From WRGA01 sp031553395 (GTDB lineage Bacteria > Bacteroidota > Bacteroidia > Bacteroidales > WRGA01): DNA of 64,000 nt. The translations under genes were made by a program, and so were the position numbers. Location of the stretch: the NCBI GenBank assembly GCA_031553395.1, contig JAVBLR010000024.1:1-64000 (forward strand), in the 5' to 3' direction. This document shows, piece by piece, positions 54,247 to 62,621 of the stretch. Numbering within the stretch: position 1 is the stretch's first letter; every line of letters starts with the position of its first letter. The notes under the pieces were generated by a model. It made no database searches. It was given only the letters and a program-made list of their open reading frames with translations, and had not been told where the DNA came from.

Positions 54247-54270
54247 AAAATAAAAAATAACGTATGAAAA
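54225..54270 (+). promoter_or_regulatory. predicted start-codon-sequestering hairpin before the GH2 gene
   Basis: CATACG at 54229-54234 pairs with CGTATG at 54261-54266, which includes the GH2 start codon; TTT 54225-54227 pairs with AAA 54268-54270 beyond one mismatch. Translation of the upstream ORF would cover the left arm. Inference. Confidence 0.45.
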
Positions 54271-57146
54271 AAATGTATCAGCGATTTTTAGGAATTTTAT
54301 TATTATCCTTTTCTATTGCAACTTGTTTAGTTGGACAAAATAAGACAATAGATTTGAAAGGAACATGGCGGTTCGATATAGATAGAAGTGATGTCGGAGA
54401 AAAGGAAAAATGGTTTAATAAGCGGCTTTCCGACAATTTATATCTTCCCGGTTCGATGACCGAGAACCGTAAAGGCGATAATGTAACCATCAATACACAA
54501 TGGACAGGAAGTATTTATGACAGTAGTTTTTATACAAATCCGAGATTGGAGAAATTTCGTAAAGAAGATAATCTGAAATTCCCTTTTTGGCTTACTCCGG
54601 TAAAATATTATGTAGGAGCAGCTTGGTATCAGAAGGATGTTGTTGTTCCTGCCGATTGGAAAAACAGCCGGATTGTATTATTCCTCGAACGTCCGCATAC
54701 CGAAACCCGTCTTTGGATTAATGACAAGGAAGTTGGAATGCAGAATTCGTTGTCTGTTCCCCATGTGTTTGATGTAAGTAGTTATTTGAAAACGGGAAAT
54801 AATACGATTACCCTTTGCATCGATAACCGGACAAAAGATATAGACGTTGGAAAGGATTCACACAGTATAACCGACCACACACAAGGAAATTGGAATGGTA
54901 TTGTGGGTAAAATCGAATTGCAATCGACTCCTGTTTCTTATATTGGAGATATTCAGGTTTATCCGGATTTGAAAAATAAAAAAGCAGTTGTTAAAATTAA
55001 TGCAAAAGGGAATGCTTCAGGAACTGTTTCATTGGAAGCGCAAAGTTTTAATTCTGATAAGACACATAAAGTAATGCCTGTTTCAAAATCATTTACGGCA
55101 AATGGCGATTCTACTATGATAGAATTAGAGTTACCTATGGGAAATGATTTCCTGACTTGGGATGAATTCAATCCGAATTTATATAAACTAACGGCGACAT
55201 TAAAGACAAACAAAGGAACTGATGTAAAAGAAACGCGATTTGGAATGCGTGAATTTACTATCGAAGGAAAATGGTTTTACGTAAACGGACGAAAAACAAT
55301 GCTTCGTGGAACAGTTGAAAATTGCGATTTTCCATTAACCGGATATGCTCCGATGGATGAAGCATCGTGGGAAAGAGTCTTTCGTATTTGCAAAAATTTC
55401 GGATTGAATCACATGCGTTTTCACTCATTTTGTCCGCCTGAAGCTGCGATGAAAGCGGCCGATATTGTTGGATTTTACCTTCAACCTGAAGGCCCGAGTT
55501 GGCCGAATCATGGTTCATCCTTAGGTGATGGTCGTCCGGTTGATAATTATTTGTGGGAAGAAGCAAAAAGCATAGTGAAACAATACGGTAATTATCCGTC
55601 TTTCTGCATGTTTGCTATTGGAAACGAGCCGCGCGGACGTTGGGTGCCTTGGGTAGGCAAATTTGTGGATTATTGGAAAGAAACAGATTCTCGCCGGGTT
55701 TATACCGGAGCATCTGTTGGAGGCAGTTGGGCTTGGCAACCAAAAAGCCAGTATCATGTAAAAGCCGGAGCCCGCGGATTGACCTGGGATAAAGATATGC
55801 CGGAATCGAACTCGGATTATCGTTCAAGAATAGATACAGTGAGCCAACCGTATGTTTCGCATGAAACAGGACAATGGTGCGTTTTCCCAGACTTTACCGA
55901 AATAAAAAAATATACGGGAGTAATGCGTGCCCGTAACTTCGAATTATTCCGTCAGGATTTGAAAGACCGGAATATGGGTGATTTAAGCGCCGATTTTTTA
56001 CAGGCTTCAGGCAAATTGCAAGCTCTTTGTTATAAATATGAAATTGAAAAAACATTGAAAACTCCTGATTATGCGGGATTCCAATTGTTGGCTTTGAATG
56101 ATTATTCGGGTCAAGGAACTGCGTTGGTTGGAGTTTTAAATGTTTTTTGGGAAGAAAAAGGATATATCGATGCGGAAGAATTTCATCGTTTTTGCGCTCC
56201 GACTGTATTGTTGTCGCGCATGGATAAATTTGTATTCCAAAACGACGAAACAGTAACGGCTCGTATTGAGGTTGCTCATTTTGGTGAAAAACCATTGAAA
56301 CAAGCAACTACAAATTGGGTAATTAAAGATGCTTATGGCAAAATAATATCAAAAGGACAACTTTCGGCTAAAGATATAGCTATCGGCAATTGTCAACAAT
56401 TAGGAGAAGTATCTTTCCCGTTGAATTCTATCGATAAAGCGAAAAAATTAAATTTAGAGGTTTCTTTCGATTGTTCTAAAGTATTCAACAATTGGGATTT
56501 TTGGGTATATCCTGCCACATTGCCAAAAGTAGATACAACTCAAATTTACATTACGGACAAAATTGATAACAAAACGAAAGATATATTGGATAAAGGAGGA
56601 AATGTATTGTTATTATTGGCCGGAAAAGTAGAGCAAGGAAAAGATGTTGTACAATATTTTACGCCTTCTTTCTGGAATACATCTTGGTTTAAAATGCGTC
56701 CGCCGCATGTCGAAGGTTCTTTGATAAACGATTTTCATCCGGTGTTTAAAGATTTCCCGACCGACTCTTATTTGGGATTACAATGGTGGGAACTTATAAA
56801 TAGGCAACAGGTAATGGAAATGAATAGTTTTCCGGCAGATTTTCAACCGATTATCCAACCGATTGATACATGGTTTATCAATCGAAAGTTAGGAATGTTG
56901 TTTGAGGCAAACATTGGCAAAGGCAAAATAATGGTTTGCAGCGCCGATTTACGAAAAAATATGGAAAATCGTCCGGTGGCACGCCAATTGTATCATTCGA
57001 TTTTAAACTATATGAATTCGGATCTTTTTGTTCCTGAATATTCGTTGAATATTTCTATTATTGAGGATTTGATGCGAAAATCCGGCGAAAGAATCAATAT
57101 GGAGACAAAAGATGCTCCAGATGAATTAAAAAATGTCGTTTTGTAA
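54264..57146 (+). CDS. GH2-family glycoside hydrolase
   Basis: 960 aa. Signal peptide ending CLVGQ. Sugar-binding jelly roll (IDLKGTWRFDIDR; AAWYQKDVVVPADWKNSRIVLFLERPH), Ig-like domain, then the GH2 TIM barrel: RGTVENCDFPLTGYAPMD, MRFHSFCPPEAAMKAAD, acid/base Glu455 in AIGNEPRGR, probable nucleophile Glu534 in SHETGQWCVF. C-terminal segment (about 690-960) is not assigned. Probably exo-beta-galactosidase or beta-glucuronidase acting in the periplasm. The GH106 gene follows at 139 bp. A 24-aa leader ORF precedes it. Confidence 0.88.
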   Translation: MKKMYQRFLGILLLSFSIATCLVGQNKTIDLKGTWRFDIDRSDVGEKEKWFNKRLSDNLYLPGSMTENRKGDNVTINTQWTGSIYDSSFYTNPRLEKFRKEDNLKFPFWLTPVKYYVGAAWYQKDVVVPADWKNSRIVLFLERPHTETRLWINDKEVGMQNSLSVPHVFDVSSYLKTGNNTITLCIDNRTKDIDVGKDSHSITDHTQGNWNGIVGKIELQSTPVSYIGDIQVYPDLKNKKAVVKINAKGNASGTVSLEAQSFNSDKTHKVMPVSKSFTANGDSTMIELELPMGNDFLTWDEFNPNLYKLTATLKTNKGTDVKETRFGMREFTIEGKWFYVNGRKTMLRGTVENCDFPLTGYAPMDEASWERVFRICKNFGLNHMRFHSFCPPEAAMKAADIVGFYLQPEGPSWPNHGSSLGDGRPVDNYLWEEAKSIVKQYGNYPSFCMFAIGNEPRGRWVPWVGKFVDYWKETDSRRVYTGASVGGSWAWQPKSQYHVKAGARGLTWDKDMPESNSDYRSRIDTVSQPYVSHETGQWCVFPDFTEIKKYTGVMRARNFELFRQDLKDRNMGDLSADFLQASGKLQALCYKYEIEKTLKTPDYAGFQLLALNDYSGQGTALVGVLNVFWEEKGYIDAEEFHRFCAPTVLLSRMDKFVFQNDETVTARIEVAHFGEKPLKQATTNWVIKDAYGKIISKGQLSAKDIAIGNCQQLGEVSFPLNSIDKAKKLNLEVSFDCSKVFNNWDFWVYPATLPKVDTTQIYITDKIDNKTKDILDKGGNVLLLLAGKVEQGKDVVQYFTPSFWNTSWFKMRPPHVEGSLINDFHPVFKDFPTDSYLGLQWWELINRQQVMEMNSFPADFQPIIQPIDTWFINRKLGMLFEANIGKGKIMVCSADLRKNMENRPVARQLYHSILNYMNSDLFVPEYSLNISIIEDLMRKSGERINMETKDAPDELKNVVL

Positions 57147-57175
57147 AAATAAATTTGTAATTTAACAGGCTAAAT

Positions 57176-57263
57176 TTTTGGGCGAAAGGCAAAGGGTAAA
57201 AGGCTAATGAAATTGTATATACGCACTCCCTTTGCCATTAGCCTTTCGCCTTTTGCCCAAAAT
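57176..57263. repeat. inverted repeat (GGCGAAAGGCAAAGGG type) between GH2 and GH106
   Basis: TTTTTGGGCGAAAGGC... to GGCTAATG (57176-57209) faces CATTAGCCTTTCGCCTTTTG to CCCAAAAT (57236-57263). Arms match except for a 7-base insert on the left; the loop is 26 bases. It lies in the 139-bp gap before the GH106 start. Confidence 0.6.
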
Positions 57264-57285
57264 ATAAAAATCAAACTTAATTTAT

Positions 57286-60072
57286 ATGAGAAAATTATTC
57301 GTTGCAGCTGCATTCGTTTTATCATTCGCAGCTTATGCTCAAGACAAAGGAGAAACCGATTGGCCGAAAATAACAAAAGAAGCCAAACCTTGGACGCGTT
57401 GGTGGTGGATGGGAAATGATGTTGATGAACCAAATCTGACATATAATCTCGAATCTTTGGGTAATGCTGGAGTTGGTGGTGTTGAAATTACTCCGATTTA
57501 TGGAGTGAAAGGCCGCGAAAGTCATTACATTCAATATCTTTCTCCTCAATGGATGAAAATGTTGGCTTTTACCGAATCGGAATCTTCCCGGTTGGGTATG
57601 GGTGTTGATATGAATACCGGAACAGGTTGGCCATTTGGAGGCCCGGAAGTATCGATTGAAGATGCTGCAACTAAAGCCATTTTTCAACAATACGAACTTA
57701 AAGGCAATGAAACGCTGAAAGAGCCAATCGTTGTTAAAGATAATAAACAACAAAAATTTGCCTATTTAAGCAAATTGATGGCATATTCCTCCAAAGGAGA
57801 AAAAATAGATATTACGGATAAAGTGTCTTCGAATGGACAACTTAATTGGACTGCACCTAAAGGCGATGATTATAAATTAATTGCTCTTTTTATTGGAAAA
57901 ACACTTCAGATGGTAAAGCGAGCTGCTCCAGGTGGAGAAGGGTATGTGATGGATCATTTCAATAAAGACGCTGTAATGCGCTATTTTGGAAAATACGATA
58001 AGGCTTTTGCCGAAAATAAAACTCCTTTTCCGAATAATTTTTTTAATGATTCGTATGAAGTATATGGAGGAGATTGGACTCCTGATTTATTAGTGCAATT
58101 CGAAAAAAGAAGAAATTATAAATTACAGGATTATTTTCCTGAGTTGTTGGCAGATGGGGCAACAGAAACCTCGAAACGTGTGATTTCGGATTACCGTGAA
58201 ACAGTTGGGGGAATGTTGAAAGATAATTTTACTCAACCGTGGACAAACTGGGCGCATTCGCATGGCGCTAAAACGAAAAATCAGGCACATGGTTCGCCTG
58301 CTAATTTGTTGGATTTATATGCTGCTGTAGATATACCTGAATGTGAATCGTTTGGTATTTCTGATTTTGATATTCCGGGTTTGCGGAGAGATTCTATGCG
58401 CAAAAAAAATGACGGGGACCCTGCAGTATTGAAATATGCTTCTTCTGCAGCACATATTACCGGAAGGCAATATACTTCTTCGGAAACATTTACATGGTTG
58501 ACCGAACATTTCCGCACTTCGCTTTCCCAATGTAAACCCGAGATAGACCAAATGTTTATATCAGGAGTAAATCATGTTTATTTTCATGGAAGCACGTATT
58601 CTCCGAAAGATGCTGCTTGGCCGGGTTGGAAATTCTATGCGTCGATAGATATGTCTCCGACAAATTCTATTTGGAAAGATGCACCTGCATTTTTCAATTA
58701 TATTGCTCGCGTTCAATCTGTTTTACAAACTGGAAAATCAGATAATGATTTTCTACTTTACCTTCCTATGTACGATATCTGGGAAGAGCAACGCGGTGGA
58801 TATTTTACTTCGTTTTCCATTCATGGGATGCGTAAACGTTTACCTGAATTCTGCGGAGGTGTAGAAGAAATAATGAAATATGGGTATGATTCGGATTATA
58901 TTTCAGACCATTTTATACAAACAACAACCATCGAAAACGGCTTGTTGAAAACAGAAGGTGGAACAACCTACAAAGCATTGATTCTTCCTGCTGCAAAATT
59001 AATTCCGGTGGAAACAATGGCAAAAATAAAAGAATTAGCCGAAAAAGGAGCAACAGTCATATTTGCCGAAAATTATCCGTCGGATGTTCCGGGATTATAT
59101 CGTTTGGATGAAAGAAGAAATCAATTTGCGAATGTGATGAAAGAATTTCCGGCAACGGGTTCTTTCGATCAGGTTTCTGTTGCCAAATTAGGAAAAGGAA
59201 CTATCATTACAGGAAATGATTACAAAGAAATGCTTGCTAAATGTGGAGTTGAGGCAGAAATATTCGCAACTCGTTTTGGTGGACAGCTTATTCGCCGTAG
59301 CTATGAAAATGGCCATTACTACTTTTTCACCATGTTGAAAAATAATTCGGTAAATGAATGGGTTAGTTTAGGAGTGAAAGCTCAAAGTGCGATGTTTCTG
59401 GATCCGATGACAGGTAAAAAAGGAAAAGCAAGTTTGCGGAATAATAATGGCAAAACAGAGGTTTACATGCAACTTCAACCGGGAGAATCTATTATTTTGA
59501 AAACCTTTGCAAATGAAAATATTAATACAGAAGCATGGACATATTATCAACCTTCCGGAAATAAAACGGTGTTGAAAGATGGTTGGTCATTAAATTTCAT
59601 CGATAGCGAACCAGTTATCAGCGAAACGTTCAAATTAATATCATTAGGCTCATGGACTGATTTGAACAATGCCGACTTAAAAAGAAATATGGGAACAGGT
59701 CATTATATGGTAAAATTCAAATTCAAGAAAGATGCAAATAAAGAATATCGCCTTTGTTTAGGAGATGTACGTGAAAGTGCTAAGGTAAAAGTAAACGGTA
59801 AAGATGCGGGAACGTTATTTGCAGTTCCGTTTGAAACCAATATTGGTTCTTTATTAAAAGACGGAGAAAATATCCTTGAAATAGATGTAACCAATTTGCC
59901 TGCCAACCGCATTGCCGATTACGACCGTCGTGGTGTAGAATGGCGTATATTCCAGGAAATAAATATTGTAGACCTCAATTACAAAGCTACGAAATATGGT
60001 AATTGGAGTGTAGCACCTTCGGGATTGTTAGGCCCGGTTACGATTCAGGAGCTTGTTTCTGTTAATCCGTAG
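57286..60072 (+). CDS. GH106-type alpha-L-rhamnosidase
   Basis: 928 aa. Signal peptide ending SFAAYAQ. The opening WPKITKEAKPWTRWWWMGNDVDEPNLTYNLESL and GGVEITPIYGVKG, followed by MKMLAFTESESSRLGMGVDMNTGTGWPFGG, is the GH106 signature; ASSAAHITGRQYTSSETFTWLTEHF contains a likely catalytic region. A C-terminal sugar-binding beta domain (YRLCLGDVRESAKVKVNGKDAG) closes the protein. GH106 enzymes remove alpha-L-rhamnose from pectic chains (rhamnogalacturonan) or glycosides, probably in the periplasm. Confidence 0.87.
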   Translation: MRKLFVAAAFVLSFAAYAQDKGETDWPKITKEAKPWTRWWWMGNDVDEPNLTYNLESLGNAGVGGVEITPIYGVKGRESHYIQYLSPQWMKMLAFTESESSRLGMGVDMNTGTGWPFGGPEVSIEDAATKAIFQQYELKGNETLKEPIVVKDNKQQKFAYLSKLMAYSSKGEKIDITDKVSSNGQLNWTAPKGDDYKLIALFIGKTLQMVKRAAPGGEGYVMDHFNKDAVMRYFGKYDKAFAENKTPFPNNFFNDSYEVYGGDWTPDLLVQFEKRRNYKLQDYFPELLADGATETSKRVISDYRETVGGMLKDNFTQPWTNWAHSHGAKTKNQAHGSPANLLDLYAAVDIPECESFGISDFDIPGLRRDSMRKKNDGDPAVLKYASSAAHITGRQYTSSETFTWLTEHFRTSLSQCKPEIDQMFISGVNHVYFHGSTYSPKDAAWPGWKFYASIDMSPTNSIWKDAPAFFNYIARVQSVLQTGKSDNDFLLYLPMYDIWEEQRGGYFTSFSIHGMRKRLPEFCGGVEEIMKYGYDSDYISDHFIQTTTIENGLLKTEGGTTYKALILPAAKLIPVETMAKIKELAEKGATVIFAENYPSDVPGLYRLDERRNQFANVMKEFPATGSFDQVSVAKLGKGTIITGNDYKEMLAKCGVEAEIFATRFGGQLIRRSYENGHYYFFTMLKNNSVNEWVSLGVKAQSAMFLDPMTGKKGKASLRNNNGKTEVYMQLQPGESIILKTFANENINTEAWTYYQPSGNKTVLKDGWSLNFIDSEPVISETFKLISLGSWTDLNNADLKRNMGTGHYMVKFKFKKDANKEYRLCLGDVRESAKVKVNGKDAGTLFAVPFETNIGSLLKDGENILEIDVTNLPANRIADYDRRGVEWRIFQEINIVDLNYKATKYGNWSVAPSGLLGPVTIQELVSVNP

Positions 60073-60104
60073 GTTATAACTTGTATTGACACCGATTTGA
60101 ATGT

Positions 60105-60286
60105 TTTCTGACCTCACCCCCTGCCCCCTCTCCGAATAGGAGAGGGGAGCTGTGGAAGAGACTTTCATTTTTAGGCTAAAAATTAGATGTTATCTGAATT
60201 ATATCTATTTTCACATAAATACTAATTAATTGCGTTACACTACACCCCTCTCCATGGGGAGCGGGGGCAGGGGGTGAGGTCAGAAA
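60105..60286. repeat. 182-bp GC-rich inverted-repeat element (MITE-like)
   Basis: TTTCTGACCTCACCCCCTGC (60105-60124, continuing CCCC) and its complement at 60263-60286 (GGGGGCAGGGGGTGAGGTCA plus GAAA) are 24-base terminal arms. Each arm also contains its own inner hairpin (CCTCTCC...GGAGAGG). The interior is AT rich and non-coding. It stands apart in composition from the GH genes on either side. Together with the terminator at 60285, it fills most of the 382-bp gap 60073-60454. Confidence 0.65.
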
Positions 60287-60320
60287 CCTTCATATCGAAC
60301 TCGTTCTGAAGGTTATTTTT
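60285..60320 (+). terminator. hairpin with T run after the GC-rich repeat
   Basis: AACCTTC (60285-60291) pairs with GAAGGTT (60308-60314), then ATTTTTA. Possible terminator for GH106. Confidence 0.4.
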
Positions 60321-60454
60321 ACGTGTTTGTCTTATTGCATTGTTAAAGTGATATTGCAATTACATAAAGTATCTTGATAAAAGTGTCGTTGTTTTACATT
60401 TTTACCCTGTAAAAAGTGTATAACTGTATACTTCTGAGCTGTTAAAATAATACC

Positions 60455-62536
60455 ATGACAAAAAAAACAATTCTACTACTATTCATTTTATTCGGATGTA
60501 TATTTCAAATTTCCGCTCAAAAAAAAGGAAATTATTTCGATCCGAAAGATTTAACAATTGTCGGTGTTTATTATTATCCCGAACATTGGGACGAGTCGCA
60601 ATGGGATCGCGATTTGAAACAAATTAAAGAGTTGGGGTTTGATTTTGTGCATTATGCCGAATTTGCCTGGGCGCAGCTCGAACCATCGGAAGGCCTGTAT
60701 AACTTCGATTGGTTGGATCGGGCAGTAGCATTAGCCGATAAAAACGGGTTGAAAGTGATTATGTGTACTTCAACTGCCACACCTCCTGTGTGGTTGGTAC
60801 GAAAACATCCCGACGTGCTGATTGAACATGAAAACGGCACGAAAATGGATCATGGCGCCCGTCAGCATCCGTCTGTTTCCAATAATTATTTCAGGGAATA
60901 TTCCATGCAAATGATTGCGAAACTGGCGCAACATTACGGGAACGACAAACGGATTATGGGTTGGCAATTGGATAATGAACCTCGTCCGGTGCAGGATTAC
61001 GGGAAGGATGCACAACAGCGTTTCCGCGATTGGTTGAAAAATAAATATCAAACGATAGATGCATTAAATAAAGCATGGGGAACAGCATTTTGGAGTCAGG
61101 TGTATTCTGATTTTTCCGAAATCAATATTCCCCGTGTTTCGCAGATGTTTATGAATTCCCATCAAATTTTGGATTATAATCGGTTTTCTACCGATGAAAT
61201 GTCTACTTTTTTGGATGAACAAACAATAACCATTCGCAAATATTCCAATCCAAATCAATGGGTTACGACCAATTATATTCCCGAATATTCCGATGGACAT
61301 TTGCGGAAAAGCAATGAACTGGATTTTCATTCGTATACACGCTATATGGTGTTTGGAGAAGATTATGGAATTGGACGAAAAGGATATCGCATCGGCCCGG
61401 TGGAACGAATTGCCAAAGCAAATGATTTTTTCCGGCCAATTGATGGTGTTTATGGTGTGATGGAGTTGCAACCAGGACAAGTAAATTGGGGGCGAATCAA
61501 CCCGCAACCACTTCCGGGAGCTGTTCGCCTTTGGTTGTGGCATGTGTTTGCAGGCGGAAGCAGTTTTACTTGCACCTATCGTTACCGTCAACCGATTTAT
61601 GGAACCGAACTTTATCATTATGGAATTGTCGGTCCCGATGGTGTTACTCCAACTAAAAGTGGATTGGAATATTCTCAGTTTATCAAGGAAATAAGACAAC
61701 TTCGGAAAGAATATAATCCAAAAGCAAAAAATCCTGAATCATACGAGAAACGCCGTACAGCCATTTTGTATAACCATGAAAATACATGGGAAATGCAGAA
61801 GAACAAGCAAACAACAGAATGGAGTACGGAAAAACATATTGATAAATATTATAATGCGTTAAAGAATTTTGGCGCTCCGGTTGATTTTATCGATGAACGC
61901 AATGATTTTTCGAAATACAGTGTAATGATAGCTCCTGCTTACGAATTAGTCGATGATGCATTGATTGCCCGATGGAAAGACTATGTTGAAAAAGGAGGAA
62001 ATTTGGTTTTGACTTGTCGTACCGGACATAAAAACCGTAATGGGCAATTGTTCGAAGCTTCGTTTGGCGCTCCTATTTATCCATTGATCGGTGCAAAAAT
62101 AGATTTTTACGATTTGCTTCTACCTCGAACCCCGGATAATATTTCATTTGAAGGAAAAAATTATCAGTGGGTAAGTTGGGGCGAGATTCTTATTCCGGAT
62201 AAAGACACCGAAGTGTGGGCTACTTATTTGGGTGATTTTTATGAAGGCAGTCCGGCAATTATTTCCCAGAAACTCGGAAAGGGAACAGTTACTTATGTTG
62301 GAGTAGATTCACAAGATGGACAAATGGAAAAAAACGTTTTGCAAAAATTATATGGAAAACTGAATATTCCGTTATTGGATTTACCTCCGGGACTTCACAT
62401 TGAATACCGTGATGGATTCGGAATCGCTGTAAATTATGCCGATAAAACATATGATTTACCTTTACCTTCGAATACACAATATATTATAGGAAATAAAAAT
62501 ATTCCTACTGCCGGAGTATCAGTTTGGAAAGAATAA
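60455..62536 (+). CDS. GH42 beta-galactosidase
   Basis: 693 aa. Signal peptide ending QISAQ. GH42 fold: VGVYYYPEHWDESQWDRDLK, LGFDFVHYAEFAWAQLEPSEG, TSTATPPVWLVRKHPD, acid/base Glu175 in QLDNEPRP, probable nucleophile Glu337 in VMELQPGQVNWG. Trimer-forming and small C-terminal beta domains follow. Hydrolyses beta-galactosides such as galactan or arabinogalactan side chains; the signal peptide suggests export, unlike many cytoplasmic GH42 enzymes. Confidence 0.92.
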   Translation: MTKKTILLLFILFGCIFQISAQKKGNYFDPKDLTIVGVYYYPEHWDESQWDRDLKQIKELGFDFVHYAEFAWAQLEPSEGLYNFDWLDRAVALADKNGLKVIMCTSTATPPVWLVRKHPDVLIEHENGTKMDHGARQHPSVSNNYFREYSMQMIAKLAQHYGNDKRIMGWQLDNEPRPVQDYGKDAQQRFRDWLKNKYQTIDALNKAWGTAFWSQVYSDFSEINIPRVSQMFMNSHQILDYNRFSTDEMSTFLDEQTITIRKYSNPNQWVTTNYIPEYSDGHLRKSNELDFHSYTRYMVFGEDYGIGRKGYRIGPVERIAKANDFFRPIDGVYGVMELQPGQVNWGRINPQPLPGAVRLWLWHVFAGGSSFTCTYRYRQPIYGTELYHYGIVGPDGVTPTKSGLEYSQFIKEIRQLRKEYNPKAKNPESYEKRRTAILYNHENTWEMQKNKQTTEWSTEKHIDKYYNALKNFGAPVDFIDERNDFSKYSVMIAPAYELVDDALIARWKDYVEKGGNLVLTCRTGHKNRNGQLFEASFGAPIYPLIGAKIDFYDLLLPRTPDNISFEGKNYQWVSWGEILIPDKDTEVWATYLGDFYEGSPAIISQKLGKGTVTYVGVDSQDGQMEKNVLQKLYGKLNIPLLDLPPGLHIEYRDGFGIAVNYADKTYDLPLPSNTQYIIGNKNIPTAGVSVWKE

Positions 62537-62555
62537 ATTCTTGAAGAAGAATAGA

Positions 62556-62615
62556 AGAAGTTAATCAGAATTCCGATACCTTCTGATGACTTTCGACTAA
62601 CTTCTGATAACTTCT
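62556..62615. repeat. low-complexity inverted repeat before the final gene
   Basis: AGAAGTTAATCAGAA (62556-62570) faces TTCTGATAACTTCT (62602-62615), one base short on the right. It ends 6 bp before the start at 62622. Confidence 0.5.
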
Positions 62616-62621
62616 ATATTT

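Noticed and set aside
60105..60286. Insertion sequence with transposase
   Set aside because: The element is only 182 bp and contains no ORF; at most a non-autonomous repeat.
61064..61699. 211-aa minus-strand ORF inside the GH42 gene
   Set aside because: Antisense of a well-supported glycosidase; no family features.
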